A stretch of DNA of 64,000 nucleotides from Opitutales bacterium (GCA_021772515.1 JAJFLU010000045.1:62001-126000), one strand, 5' to 3'; positions 1 to 9,642 are shown, counted from the first letter of the stretch. Notes: a model not told the origin generated them from the letters alone. Program-made: numbers and translations.

Positions 1-374
1 GGATAAACACGGATGGGAGGAAGAAGATGCAGTATGGGATGAGGATTCGGAATGCGAAATACTTGATGGGGATGGAAAGCGGGGTTTTTTTTTGAAATTA
101 TTGATTTTGAAGTGTTTTTGGGGGGAAATTTCTTGGTTTTTGATGGGTTTTGGTGTGACAGAATGTCTCGGTTTGGGTGTTTTTGGCGTTTTTTATAGTC
201 CGCGCAGCCAGCGCAGCCAACGCAGCACGCGCAGCCAACGCAGTCATTGCGGGTTTTTTAATTATGCTGTATAGTGTGGATCGAATCTGAAAATAGTCCG
301 AATGCGAGGCGGTTGGCCGAGGCTTGACCGACGGAGCGGCGGGTTATTGTCTAAATAATTGCAATCAACCTATT
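1..374. other. Non-coding upstream region with a short low-complexity repeat
   Basis: No convincing gene is visible here. The stretch is T/G-rich. At 201-245 it contains imperfect tandem copies of a roughly 9-base unit of the type gcgcagcca/acgcagcca. The reading frame that crosses it would encode a Ser-Gln-Arg repeat and looks spurious. It is probably an intergenic region with a degenerate repeat upstream of xdhC. Confidence 0.5.
201..245. repeat. Imperfect tandem repeat of about 9 bp
   Basis: Four to five diverged copies of a gcgcagcca-like unit run head to tail, ending in acgcagtca. The unit length varies between copies (9 to 11 bases). No function is apparent. Confidence 0.55.
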
Positions 375-1358
375 ATGCACGCTTTTTGGAAACAAGTTCA
401 AGCCCACCTGCAAAAAGGTGAGAAAACCTTTATCGCTTTGGTGGCGGAAAACACCAAGGGCTCCCCGGGGACGCCGGGGGCGAAATTTCTGGTGGCCGAG
501 GACGGGTCGCTTTGGGGAACCATGGGCGGTGGGATAATGGAGTTTAATCTGGTCGAAAAAGCGGGGGGTATCCTGAAGGAGGAATCCTTTTTTGCGGAAT
601 TGCAAACGCTTCAACATGGCCTGCATGGCGGTGGTGATAAATCGGGGCTGATTTGTGATGGCAGCCAGACGAATGTTTATTATCTGTGCACACCCGAGCG
701 GGATGGGCCGGTAATAGACCGGATCGTGGAGCTGATCGAGGCCGATGCCAATGTCATTTTGTGCATCGATTCCAGTGGGCTGCGGGTAAATGATGAGGTG
801 GTCGATCTCAAAATTCCCAAAATCAGGGTCGAGAGGAGCGGCGACGGTTGGCTCTACAAGGAGCAGCTACTGAACAGGAAACGACTGGCCATCATCGGTG
901 GCGGGCATTGTGCGATTGCGCTTTTGAAAACGATGGACAGGCTCGGTTACGAAGTATTCATCTACGAAACACGGGAAGATGTTTTCACGTTAAAAAACGC
1001 CCCCGAAGCGCGGGAAATCCGGATTGTCAGTAATTACCGGGAAGCCGGAAATTGCATTCGCTACCCGGAACTCACCTGCGTGGTGATTATGACGACCAAT
1101 CTATTGGCGGATGTGGATGGACTGTTTGGGGCAATTCAAAGGCCATTCCCCTATATCGGTGTGATGGGCAGCATGACAAAATTGAAGAAGATTTACGAAA
1201 ACCTCGAAAAAGAAGGGGTGGAAAAGGAAAAACTCGATCGGCTTTACGCCCCCATCGGGCTCTCACTGGATAGCGATACGCCGGATGAGATCGCCATCAG
1301 TGTGGCGGCTCAAATATTGCAGGAGCGCAATATCGCAGGAAAACTACCGCGAAATTGA
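375..1358 (+). CDS. xdhC: XdhC-family molybdenum cofactor chaperone
   Basis: XdhC/CoxI proteins bind the molybdenum cofactor, help exchange its oxo ligand for sulfur, and insert it into xanthine dehydrogenase-type enzymes in the cytoplasm. The N-terminal half carries the family signature (SPGTPGAKFLV, then GTMGGGIME). The C-terminal half is a Rossmann-like XdhC_C domain beginning at RLAIIGGGHCAIALL and ending with APIGLSLDSDTPDEIAIS, which is typical of the family. ATG 375 gives a 327-residue protein; a TTG at 324 would add 17 residues with no family resemblance and neither start has a good ribosome site. The gene lies directly upstream of the two hydroxylase subunits, in the usual cofactor-chaperone context. 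Confidence 0.88.
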   Translation: MHAFWKQVQAHLQKGEKTFIALVAENTKGSPGTPGAKFLVAEDGSLWGTMGGGIMEFNLVEKAGGILKEESFFAELQTLQHGLHGGGDKSGLICDGSQTNVYYLCTPERDGPVIDRIVELIEADANVILCIDSSGLRVNDEVVDLKIPKIRVERSGDGWLYKEQLLNRKRLAIIGGGHCAIALLKTMDRLGYEVFIYETREDVFTLKNAPEAREIRIVSNYREAGNCIRYPELTCVVIMTTNLLADVDGLFGAIQRPFPYIGVMGSMTKLKKIYENLEKEGVEKEKLDRLYAPIGLSLDSDTPDEIAISVAAQILQERNIAGKLPRN

Positions 1359-1385
1359 CGGGCTCGGCGCATATGCGAAAATTAT

Positions 1386-1415
1386 TTGACGAAAAAAGGT
1401 GGAATGCATTATATT
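1386..1415 (+). promoter_or_regulatory. Candidate sigma-70 promoter for xdhAB
   Basis: TTGACG (1386-1391) and TATATT (1410-1415) are separated by 18 bases, each matching the sigma-70 boxes at five of six positions. The site lies in the 171-base gap between xdhC and xdhA, about 115 bases before the xdhA ATG. Confidence 0.4.
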
Positions 1416-1529
1416 CTATGGGTAAAAGGGCTGAGGTGGTGGTTAATGTCTGGAGGGTTCTTGCCAAAAACGTTTTGGCCGTGGTTCCCTTTAATCTGAA
1501 AACACCGCAAATTCTTGATTCTTAACGAA

Positions 1530-2972
1530 ATGGCATACAAAACAAAATTTATTCTCAACGAGAAAGTGGTGGAAACGGATTGCCCTGCGGGGATGCTGGT
1601 TCTGGATTATCTTCGTCGGCAGGAGTACATGACGGGGACCAAGGAAGGCTGCAAAGAGGGAGACTGCGGCGCCTGCACCGTGCTGGTCGGTAGTCTGGAA
1701 GGGGAATCGGTCAAATACAAACCAGTGACCTCCTGCCTGCTGCCTCTAGGAGAGATGGAGGGGAAACATCTGGTGACCGTCGAGGGGCTTAATCTGGCCG
1801 AGCTTTCCCCCGTGCAAAAGGCGATTGTGGAGGAAGGCGGGACGCAATGCGGGTTCTGCACCCCCGGAATCGTGGTCTCGATGAACGGCCTGCTGATGGA
1901 CGAAAGCAAGGCGGTTGACCTCGACGGGATCAAATATGCCCTGAGCGGACATCTCTGCCGATGCACGGGGTATCGTTCGCTGAAAAACGCGGCGGCTTTG
2001 CTTAGTGATCGGCTCGAAGATTGCCTGAGCGCCGATGATCGGCTGTCGAGCCTGGTAACGGCGGAGGCTTTGCCGCAATACTTTATGGAAATACCCGCAA
2101 TGCTGCGCGAAATCGCGCGGGAGCCGGTGAACTCAGGCAATGGCGCCGGTGGTTCCGAGGCCGAATATTTCATCGCTGGAGGCACCGATTTATATGTGCA
2201 GGTGGGGGAGAAAATACCCGATGCTCAGGTGCGGATATTAAATAGTCTGCCCGGATTGAAAGGCATCAGCCGAGTGAACGGGCATTACGATGTCGGCGCA
2301 TTGACCACTTTCGAGGAGTTTGGGGATAACCCCGATATGCAGGAGGCCATTCCCGGACTTGGGGGCTTTATGTTCCTGATCGCCTCGTGGCAGGTGCGTA
2401 ATCGCGCCACGCTTTCGGGAAACATCATCAACGCCTCACCCATCGGCGATATGACGGCGATATTGCTGGCGCTGGAGAGCGAATTGGTCCTGCGGGAAGG
2501 CGACAACGAGCGAATCGTGCCCCTCAAGGATTTTTACCAAGGCTACAAGCAAATGGATCGGCAGAAATCGGAAATTTTGACCAAAATCAGGATCCCGGTT
2601 CCCGCGTCAGGCGCAAAAATCAATTTTGAAAAAGTTTCCAAACGAACCTGCCTGGACATCGCCAGTGTCAACAGCGGAATGCTGCTGCATCTGGAAGACG
2701 GGGTTGTCGGCAACTTCCAGTTCAGCCTTGGCGGGGTGGCCCCGATTCCTTTTCTGCTCCGCGAAACCGCCCAATTCCTGCTGGGGGAACCGCTCACCCT
2801 CGAGGCAGCCCGCAAGGCAATCGAGATCACTCAGGCGGAAATCGCTCCGATCGATGATGTGCGTGGCAAAGCCGACTACAAGCGGCTGTTGGCAAAGCAG
2901 TTGTTTATTGCCCATTTAACCAAATTATGTCCGGAAAAATTTAAAGTGAGAGATTTCTATGAAGCATATTGA
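1530..2972 (+). CDS. xdhA: Xanthine dehydrogenase small subunit (2x[2Fe-2S] and FAD)
   Basis: Electron-transfer subunit of a molybdenum hydroxylase, moving electrons from the Mo site through two 2Fe-2S clusters to FAD and NAD+. The plant-type ferredoxin cluster ligands are visible as C41, C46 and C49 (CKEGDCGAC). The second cluster has C107/C110 (CGFC) and C143/C145 (CRC). The FAD domain starts near residue 215 with FIAGGTDLYVQ and is followed by a CO-dehydrogenase flavoprotein C-terminal domain. At 480 residues it matches the Rhodobacter-type XdhA, where FeS and FAD domains are fused. ATG 1530 is preferred over TTG 1515 because the ferredoxin fold begins at once. It overlaps xdhB by 14 bases, implying coupled translation. 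Confidence 0.93.
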   Translation: MAYKTKFILNEKVVETDCPAGMLVLDYLRRQEYMTGTKEGCKEGDCGACTVLVGSLEGESVKYKPVTSCLLPLGEMEGKHLVTVEGLNLAELSPVQKAIVEEGGTQCGFCTPGIVVSMNGLLMDESKAVDLDGIKYALSGHLCRCTGYRSLKNAAALLSDRLEDCLSADDRLSSLVTAEALPQYFMEIPAMLREIAREPVNSGNGAGGSEAEYFIAGGTDLYVQVGEKIPDAQVRILNSLPGLKGISRVNGHYDVGALTTFEEFGDNPDMQEAIPGLGGFMFLIASWQVRNRATLSGNIINASPIGDMTAILLALESELVLREGDNERIVPLKDFYQGYKQMDRQKSEILTKIRIPVPASGAKINFEKVSKRTCLDIASVNSGMLLHLEDGVVGNFQFSLGGVAPIPFLLRETAQFLLGEPLTLEAARKAIEITQAEIAPIDDVRGKADYKRLLAKQLFIAHLTKLCPEKFKVRDFYEAY

Positions 2973-5262
2973 CTCCCACCTGCATGTTCGCGGGGAATCC
3001 CAATATTTGGATGATGTGCCCCCGCCCACCGAAATGCTGCACGCGGCAGTGTTTGGCTCTCCCGTTGCGCATGGGAATATCGAAAGCCTGAATCTGGAGA
3101 AAGCCCGCGCGGTCGAAGGCGTGGTGGCCGTTTTTTCAGCAAAGGATGTTCCGGGGAAAAACGTCTTTGGCCCCATTATTCAGGATGAGGAGCTGCTGGC
3201 ATCATCGAAGGTCAATTTCATCGGCCAACCGGTTGCCCTCGTGGTGGCGGAAACTCCGGAAATCGCACGTAAGGCAAGAGGCGAAATCGAGATTGAGGTA
3301 TCACCCTTGCCGGTGGTGGTGGATCCTCGCAAAGCCTATCAAAACGGGGACTTTATCAAAGAACCCGGCACCACATCAATGGGCGATGTCGATGCTGCCT
3401 GGAAGGATTGCGATCATGTGGTCGAGGGGAGTTGCGAGATTGGCGGGCAGGAGCATGTTTATCTTGAAACCCATCGCGCCCGCGCCCTGCCCAAGGAAGA
3501 TCGCTGCCTCCAGATTTTTGCCTCTACCCAAAGCCCTGCGGCATTGCAGGAGGCAGCCCATGTTTTGCTGGGCCTCGCCATTCACAAAATCGAGGTCGAC
3601 GTCAAACGGCTCGGCGGGGGCTTCGGAGGCAAGGAAGATCAGGCGACCCAATGGGGAGTCATGGCCGGAATGTGCGCGCTGATTTTGCAAAAACCGGTGG
3701 AATTGGTCCTCAATCGCCTGGAAGATATACAGATGTCGGGCAAACGGCATCCTTACTCCTGCGACTTCAAAATAGGGCTCGACTCCGAGGGCAAAATTCT
3801 CGCCTACGATGTCAGCCATTACCAGAATTCGGGGGCTTTTGCCGATCTCTCGACATCGGTTCTGGAGCGAACGGTCGTCCATAGCACCAATGGATACTAC
3901 ATACCCAATGTTCGGGTCATGGCCGTTCCCTGCCGGACGAATCTGCCGTCCAATACGGCCTTTCGCGGATTCGGCGGACCGCAGGCGATGTTCGTCATCG
4001 AATCGGCCATCAATAAAGCCGCCGAAGTCATGGGAATGCCAGCCCATGAAATCCAGGCCAAAAACCTGTTGACCGAGGGGCAAAGCTTTTTCTATGGGCA
4101 GAAGGTCAAAAACTGCACGATGACGGAAACCTGGAACGAAGCCTGTGAGACCTTCGATTTTGAGGGTCTCCGCGAGCGGGTTGAGTCCTTCAACAAAGAG
4201 AACTTTGAGCATAAAAAAGGGTTTGCCCTGATGCCGATCTGTTTCGGGATTTCCTTTACCACTTTTCATTTAAACCAGGGCAATTCCCTCGTGCATGTCT
4301 ATCAGGATGGAAGCGTGGGCGTGACCACGGGCGGTATCGAAATGGGGCAGGGGATCAGCACCAACATGGCGTCCATCGCGGCTCGGACTTTCGGGATCAG
4401 CGAGGAGCGCGTTAAGGTGGAAAGCACCAATACCACGCGCATCGCCAATATGTCGCCGAGCGCCGCCAGCGCCACAACCGATCTCAATGGCAATGCCACC
4501 ATCCTCGCGGTGGAGCAGATTCTCGACGGTTTGAAAGAAATAGCCGCAGTTGATCTGGGAATAGAGGACAAGGGCAAAATCCAGATTGTGGACGAAGTGG
4601 TCTGCTGCGACGGTGCTAAAACCGAGCTGACCTGGAAAGATTTAGTCATGAAATCCTACCTGAATCGCAAGCGACTCTCGGCTCATGGCCATTATGCGAC
4701 ACCGGGAATTCACTTTGACAAAGCCACAGGTCAGGGAAATCCATTTGCCTATCACGTATTCGGCACCTGCCTGACCGAGGTGACAGTCGATTGTCTGCGG
4801 GGCATTTATACGATCGATTCCGCCAAAATAGTGCATGATATCGGGCGACCGATCAACCCCACGGTGGATCGCGGACAAGTTGAAGGAGCCCTCGCGCAAG
4901 GGCTCGGCTGGATGACCCTGGAGGACTTACAATTCAACGACGAAGGCCGCTGTCTCTCTCATGCGTTATCCACCTACAAGGCCCCCGATGTTTATTTCAT
5001 GCCGGACGACCTTGTGGTAAATTTCCTCGAAAATTCGGATAATAAATTTGGTCCTCTGGGAACAAAAGCGGTGGGCGAACCCCCGCTGATGTATGGCATT
5101 GGCGTCTTTTTCGCCCTGCGAAACGCGATGAGGGCCTTCTCCCCTCAGAGCCAACTGGACTTCAACTCTCCACTCACGCCGGAGCGGGTTTTAATGGAAT
5201 TGCACAAGGATATTCAGCTGATTCCACAATCCCGTGAAAAAGGCGTTTTAGTGGAATCTTGA
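2959..5262 (+). CDS. xdhB: Xanthine dehydrogenase molybdenum-binding subunit
   Basis: Catalytic subunit that hydroxylates xanthine/hypoxanthine to urate using molybdopterin. Landmarks include GGGFGGKE, where E226 corresponds to the purine-binding Glu802 of bovine enzyme. AFRGFGGPQ supplies R336 (bovine Arg880), and GTKAVGEPP supplies the catalytic base E707 (bovine Glu1261). GGIEMGQGI is a molybdopterin contact. Retention of both the substrate Glu and Arg argues for a true purine hydroxylase rather than an aldehyde or CO oxidase. The length of 767 residues fits Rhodobacter XdhB. Its start overlaps xdhA. No other purine-catabolism gene is present in the window, so the physiological substrate is inferred. 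Confidence 0.92.
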   Translation: MKHIDSHLHVRGESQYLDDVPPPTEMLHAAVFGSPVAHGNIESLNLEKARAVEGVVAVFSAKDVPGKNVFGPIIQDEELLASSKVNFIGQPVALVVAETPEIARKARGEIEIEVSPLPVVVDPRKAYQNGDFIKEPGTTSMGDVDAAWKDCDHVVEGSCEIGGQEHVYLETHRARALPKEDRCLQIFASTQSPAALQEAAHVLLGLAIHKIEVDVKRLGGGFGGKEDQATQWGVMAGMCALILQKPVELVLNRLEDIQMSGKRHPYSCDFKIGLDSEGKILAYDVSHYQNSGAFADLSTSVLERTVVHSTNGYYIPNVRVMAVPCRTNLPSNTAFRGFGGPQAMFVIESAINKAAEVMGMPAHEIQAKNLLTEGQSFFYGQKVKNCTMTETWNEACETFDFEGLRERVESFNKENFEHKKGFALMPICFGISFTTFHLNQGNSLVHVYQDGSVGVTTGGIEMGQGISTNMASIAARTFGISEERVKVESTNTTRIANMSPSAASATTDLNGNATILAVEQILDGLKEIAAVDLGIEDKGKIQIVDEVVCCDGAKTELTWKDLVMKSYLNRKRLSAHGHYATPGIHFDKATGQGNPFAYHVFGTCLTEVTVDCLRGIYTIDSAKIVHDIGRPINPTVDRGQVEGALAQGLGWMTLEDLQFNDEGRCLSHALSTYKAPDVYFMPDDLVVNFLENSDNKFGPLGTKAVGEPPLMYGIGVFFALRNAMRAFSPQSQLDFNSPLTPERVLMELHKDIQLIPQSREKGVLVES

Positions 5263-5302
5263 GGCAGGTTTCCAATATCGACGAATTTCAATAGTTAGCC
5301 TG

Positions 5303-6217
5303 ATGATCGATCAATATGAATTGATTCACGCCCACTTTCCGTGGTTTTTCCCCTTGTTCGTCTTTATTCTGGGCGCAATTGTGGGCAGCTTTCTCAATGT
5401 CTGCATAATCCGCATTCCCAAAGAGGAATCAGTTGTCACACCGCCATCCCATTGCGCCTGCGGAAAACGAATCGCCTGGTATGACAACCTGCCGATTTTG
5501 AGCTGGATAATTCTGAGGGGAAAAGCCCGCTGCTGCGGGAGTCCGTTCAGCATACGCTACCCGATTGTGGAAGCCCTCACGGGGGCGCTTTTTATGTTCA
5601 GCCTGCTTCTCTTTCCGATGGGCAAAGCGGTTGCCGGGATGATTTTTAGCAGCATTCTAATTTGCGCCTCCTATATCGATCTGAACGAGATGTATCTGCC
5701 CGACCGCTTCACCATCGGCGGGTTTATTTTTGGGCTCCTTTTGTGCTTTGCTCTGCCATCTCTGCATGGTTTCGGTGAGAGCGTTTTTGTTCTCGATGCC
5801 ATGCGATCCCTGATAGTTGGGCTTGAGGGCGCGTTTGTGGGAACCGCCCTGATACTTTGGATTGGATTGATCGCCGAGGCATTTCTGAGAAAAGAGGCAA
5901 TGGGGTTTGGCGATGTCAAATTCATGGGGGCGATCGGGGCATTTTGCGGCTGGCAAGGCGCCGTCTTCGCCGTTTTCGGGGGCGCAGTCCTGGGCACAGC
6001 CGGAGTAATTTTCTTCCTCGCATACAGATTGGTTTTTGGTAAAAAAGGCGACTCCTCTACACCGAGTGAGTCAGGCGAAGAGGATTCTCAAACCCTCATG
6101 GGAAGGCAGGTTCCCTTTGGCCCCATGCTGGCGGCGGCAGCCCTGCTTTATTTTTTCTACCTTCACACCTTCGTTGACCGCTATTTTTCCAACATCTCCA
6201 GTCTTCTTTACCGCTGA
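5303..6217 (+). CDS. Prepilin peptidase / leader peptidase (A24 family)
   Basis: Polytopic inner-membrane aspartic protease of the PilD/GspO family that cleaves and often N-methylates type IV pilin-like precursors. The N-terminal region has the family GAIVGSFLNVCIIRIP signature followed by a cytoplasmic loop with four cysteines. The two catalytic Asp are in SYIDLNEMYLPD and MGFGDVKFMG (the GxGD motif). About seven or eight hydrophobic segments are visible. The Cys pairs are oddly spaced (CAC and CC rather than two CxxC). No pilin or secretin gene is in the window, so its substrates are elsewhere. It starts 40 bases after xdhB and is followed closely by a secreted peptidase. Confidence 0.88.
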   Translation: MIDQYELIHAHFPWFFPLFVFILGAIVGSFLNVCIIRIPKEESVVTPPSHCACGKRIAWYDNLPILSWIILRGKARCCGSPFSIRYPIVEALTGALFMFSLLLFPMGKAVAGMIFSSILICASYIDLNEMYLPDRFTIGGFIFGLLLCFALPSLHGFGESVFVLDAMRSLIVGLEGAFVGTALILWIGLIAEAFLRKEAMGFGDVKFMGAIGAFCGWQGAVFAVFGGAVLGTAGVIFFLAYRLVFGKKGDSSTPSESGEEDSQTLMGRQVPFGPMLAAAALLYFFYLHTFVDRYFSNISSLLYR

Positions 6218-6233
6218 CTCCAGAAATACTTTG

Positions 6234-7274
6234 ATGTCGGCAAATACGTTCAATCACTTTTTTCGAGTGTTGTTGGTTGCTTTCCTGGGGACGTTTTTCT
6301 CTTCAACAACCTTGGTTGCTGCAGCCCCGACATTGGTTTGGCCGACCCCCAACACCGCATTTCAGAAAGGGAGGCCAATCGCCGAATATCTCCAACCCAC
6401 TCAATCCGGAAAACCGGAATCGGGCGCCTATGGTTGTGTGCGAAACAACGGCGCCCGTTTTCATGAAGGAGTGGATTTAAAAGCCGTCCGCCGGGATTCC
6501 AAAGGAGAGCCCATCGACTCCGTTTTCGCCGTAATGGATGGGAGGGTCGCCCATATCAATCAAAGACCCGGTAAAAGCAGCTATGGTCGCTACATCGTAA
6601 TCGAACACCTCGGCCAAAGCCCCGCGCTTTACTCGCTCTACGCGCATCTCCGGCGGATTCAGCCAAATCTGGCACCCGACTCATCCGTCAAGGCGGGAGA
6701 TACCTTGGGGATCATGGGCCACAGCGCCACCTACAACATACCCAAAGCCCGCGCCCACCTGCACTTGGAAATAGGGCTTCGACTGAGCGATACTTTCCAA
6801 AAATGGTATGACCAGAAAGATTTCGATGATCCCAATGAACACGGAAATTGGAACGGCATGAATTTGGCCGGAATCGATCCGCTGGCATTTTATTCGACGT
6901 TTCAAGGCGGGACAATGAGCGACGTAGATGCCTATCTCCGAAAACAGCCCATTGCTTTTACCCTGCGTGTTCATACTAAGAAAACGCCCGATTTCATCCA
7001 CCGCTACCCCGGCTTAATCGAAAGTGATCATTTGGAAGCTTCATTGGCGGGTTGGGATATTGATTTTACCGCTTTCGGACTTCCGGTGAAATGGAAACCT
7101 CTTCTTGCCCGCGATCTATTGGATCCATGGAAAGAAAATCGGGTGATTTTGCTTCAGTCTCAGCAGGATCTTTTAAACGCGATTTCCTGCCGTGATACCA
7201 TTTCATCGGACGGCTCAATGGGGGCAAATTTGCGCCAAACTCTGGAATTGTTATTTGAATTTCGTCCTCGCTAA
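6234..7274 (+). CDS. Secreted M23-family metallopeptidase
   Basis: Predicted periplasmic zinc peptidase of the M23 (LytM/lysostaphin) fold, a family that cleaves peptidoglycan cross-bridges or activates amidases. An N-terminal signal peptide (hydrophobic VLLVAFLGTFF, then a small-residue cleavage region before APTLVW) precedes the domain. The zinc ligands are seen as HEGVD (H and D) and HLHLEIG (HxH). ATG 6234 starts a 346-residue product. The frame stays open upstream into the prepilin peptidase gene, but those extra 66 residues look like out-of-frame translation. The C-terminal 120 residues resemble nothing I recognise. Confidence 0.82.
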   Translation: MSANTFNHFFRVLLVAFLGTFFSSTTLVAAAPTLVWPTPNTAFQKGRPIAEYLQPTQSGKPESGAYGCVRNNGARFHEGVDLKAVRRDSKGEPIDSVFAVMDGRVAHINQRPGKSSYGRYIVIEHLGQSPALYSLYAHLRRIQPNLAPDSSVKAGDTLGIMGHSATYNIPKARAHLHLEIGLRLSDTFQKWYDQKDFDDPNEHGNWNGMNLAGIDPLAFYSTFQGGTMSDVDAYLRKQPIAFTLRVHTKKTPDFIHRYPGLIESDHLEASLAGWDIDFTAFGLPVKWKPLLARDLLDPWKENRVILLQSQQDLLNAISCRDTISSDGSMGANLRQTLELLFEFRPR

Positions 7275-7288
7275 TTGAGCAATACGCT

Positions 7289-8509
7289 CTAGGCGGCGAG
7301 GGATTTTCCACGAGCATCGATCACCTTGCGGGCGGGAAGAAAAATAATCGTAGCCGCTCCGATCAGCGCAGCGGAGGCCCAGCCGACAAACCCCGGCCCC
7401 GCCCAATGCAGTAGTGCGTAGCCCAAAAACGGAGCCAGCAGCCCGCGTAATCCCGTAAATGCGCTGTGAACACTCATATAGGCCGCCGTTTGGTTGGGAG
7501 GAGCGATTTTCGTTACCCAAAGCTGCCACATCACTCTTCCACCACCGAAGGCCAGCCCAAATATCCCGGTGGCTACTCCCATCAACCAGAGATTCGTGGT
7601 GTTAAAGTATATCAGCAAGGAAATCATTAGTAAAAGGTTCATGATGGTCCGCAGGGTGATCATATTGACGTGGTCAAACATATAACCCCATACCTTTGTC
7701 GACAAAAGACGGGTAATCATCGGAACCGCGCCGAGCACCAGACCTATTTGCTCATTGCTCGCATCGATTCCATAAAGTGGGTTCGCCATGTATTCGATCC
7801 GAATCGGAAAAGTCATCAAGCTGCCCAAACCCATCACCATCCATCCACCCAACATCCAGGCGAATAATTTGTCCTTCCAGACCAAGCTGATGCTCTCCCA
7901 TGGATTTTTCTTGGAAACCCCTTTTATCGTTTCCGATGGCATTCGCAAAAAGGCCAGAGCGTAAACCAATGTTGCCAATGTCGCTCCGACGAAAATTGCA
8001 ACGTAATATGAAAGGTCAAAATCGAGCAGTCGTCCGCCGATATAGGAAACTGTAGCCGCCACGGTTGCCGAGATAAGAAAGGTTGTCGAAAAACGACTGC
8101 CGATCTCATTGGGCGGATAATTCTTGGCATAAATTTGGGTCATCAACGGCGAAACTTGAGACAGGACAATTTGCGAAACCAATACACATACCACATAAAT
8201 CCATAGCTCGCTTGCCCCCACCGCCAACGTCAGGCCGATGGCGCTCAATATCGCGTAAAAGGCGCATATCGACCCAGCGCGCCGCCGCATTTTCGCCGCC
8301 GCGAAGACCGTCAAGGGTGCCAGCAAAAAACCCATCGGAAAAGCCGCCGGCAGCGTCGCCTTGACAAAATCCGGAGCCTCGAAAACTCGAATTGCCACCA
8401 GCAGGGCGAATGTCTGAAAAGTGGCCTCAAGAAATCCTCCCGCGAGCCCACGAACCCTGTCCCAAAAATAGGTTATACGGGTGCGTTCTGCGCTATCGGC
8501 AGGGTTCAC
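7289..8509 (-). CDS. MFS transporter, translationally coupled to nadA
   Basis: Major facilitator superfamily permease with about twelve hydrophobic segments, 406 residues. The start is a GTG at 8509-8507 that overlaps the nadA stop codon (GTGA), with a GGAG Shine-Dalgarno seven bases upstream inside the nadA coding end. The frame is open further upstream, but that would run through nadA and has no membrane character. The substrate is unknown. Coupling to nadA makes a role in NAD-precursor transport possible, though this is inference only. It converges on the M23 peptidase gene with a 14-base gap. Confidence 0.8.
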   Translation of the reverse strand: MNPADSAERTRITYFWDRVRGLAGGFLEATFQTFALLVAIRVFEAPDFVKATLPAAFPMGFLLAPLTVFAAAKMRRRAGSICAFYAILSAIGLTLAVGASELWIYVVCVLVSQIVLSQVSPLMTQIYAKNYPPNEIGSRFSTTFLISATVAATVSYIGGRLLDFDLSYYVAIFVGATLATLVYALAFLRMPSETIKGVSKKNPWESISLVWKDKLFAWMLGGWMVMGLGSLMTFPIRIEYMANPLYGIDASNEQIGLVLGAVPMITRLLSTKVWGYMFDHVNMITLRTIMNLLLMISLLIYFNTTNLWLMGVATGIFGLAFGGGRVMWQLWVTKIAPPNQTAAYMSVHSAFTGLRGLLAPFLGYALLHWAGPGFVGWASAALIGAATIIFLPARKVIDARGKSLAA

Positions 8510-9492
8510 CGACGGCTCCAATCGAGCATTCGCTGGATCGGCTTGCTCGCGGCTGATCGCAAATCTTCCGGCAACTCGATACGGGGTTGAAGGTTCTTTA
8601 GAGCCTCCAAAGTTTTCTCGATGGTGTTCATTTTCATAAACCGGCATTCGTTGCAGGCGCAGGTATCGGTCGGCCCGGCGATAAAGGTTTTTTCCGGAAC
8701 CTCTCTTCGCAGGCGATGGATCATGCCGGTTTCTGTAACCACGATGATTGTGTCGGAGGGATGCTCTCTGGCAAAACCGATCATTTTTTCCGTGCTGCAA
8801 ACTTCATCGGCCATATCCCGAACCATTTCAATGCACTCCGGGTGGGCAACAATCGGCGCCTGCGGGTATTGTCCGCGAATCCTCTCCAAAGACTGAACCG
8901 TAAAAAGCACATGCACATAACAACTGCCGGGCCAAAGCTGCATCGGGCGTCCTGTGATCCGCGAAACCCATTGGCCAAGATTTTGATCCGGCACGAAGAG
9001 AATTTCCCTCTCCTCCGGTATTTGCTTCACGATTTGCACCGCGTTGCCACTGGTGCAGATGACGTCACTGAGAGCTTTGACCGCCGCCGAGCAATTGATG
9101 TATGCCACCACATACAAACCGGGGTTGGCCGCTTTGTAGGCGGCCAGTTTATCTGCCGGACAGGAATCGGAAAGCGAGCAGCCAGCCTCCATATCCGGGA
9201 GTATCACCGTCTTCTCCGGATTAACGATTTTGGCGGTTTCGGCCATGAAATGCACCCCGCAGAAAAGGATCACATCGGCATCCGTTTCCGCAGCCTTATA
9301 GGCCAACCCAAGGGAGTCGCCCACAAAATCCGCCACTCTTTGGATAGATTCAATCTGGTAATTATGGGCCAGCAGGACCGCATTCTTCTCCCGTTTCAGC
9401 GCGATAATCTCCTCCTCGATCGACGTGAGGGGAGGGCTTTCGCCGGGACCGAAAACCAGCGGTTCGTAATCGTATAATTCCAGTGGCATCAT
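8506..9492 (-). CDS. nadA: Quinolinate synthase
   Basis: Cytoplasmic [4Fe-4S] enzyme that condenses iminoaspartate with dihydroxyacetone phosphate to form quinolinate in de novo NAD synthesis. The family motifs LLAHNYQ, FCGVHFMAETAKI, MEAGCSLSD and the C-terminal CACNECRFMKMNT are present. The three cluster-ligating Cys fall in GCSLSD, in the region after GPTDT, and near VICTSGNA. At 328 residues it has the common bacterial length. Either of two adjacent ATGs (9492 or 9489) could start it. nadB and nadC are not in the window. Confidence 0.94.
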   Translation of the reverse strand: MMPLELYDYEPLVFGPGESPPLTSIEEEIIALKREKNAVLLAHNYQIESIQRVADFVGDSLGLAYKAAETDADVILFCGVHFMAETAKIVNPEKTVILPDMEAGCSLSDSCPADKLAAYKAANPGLYVVAYINCSAAVKALSDVICTSGNAVQIVKQIPEEREILFVPDQNLGQWVSRITGRPMQLWPGSCYVHVLFTVQSLERIRGQYPQAPIVAHPECIEMVRDMADEVCSTEKMIGFAREHPSDTIIVVTETGMIHRLRREVPEKTFIAGPTDTCACNECRFMKMNTIEKTLEALKNLQPRIELPEDLRSAASKPIQRMLDWSRR

Positions 9493-9642
9493 TTGATCCG
9501 TTATAATTACAATGTTTGGTCAAAAAAACAATAAAATCGAACAGGAATTCTCTAAGCTTTAAATTTCTCCAGAATGTCGGAGGCGAACAAGCCTCTTATG
9601 TAGAGACAAAATTTAGCCGCTCAGGTTCTGTTTTATCTAAAA

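Noticed and set aside
92-274. 60-residue ORF with Ser-Gln-Arg repeats
   Set aside because: It arises from a short tandem DNA repeat, lacks any protein signature and is G/T-rich without codon structure.
3376-4269. 297-residue minus-strand ORF opposite xdhB
   Set aside because: It is antisense to the conserved Mo-binding region and has no family features.
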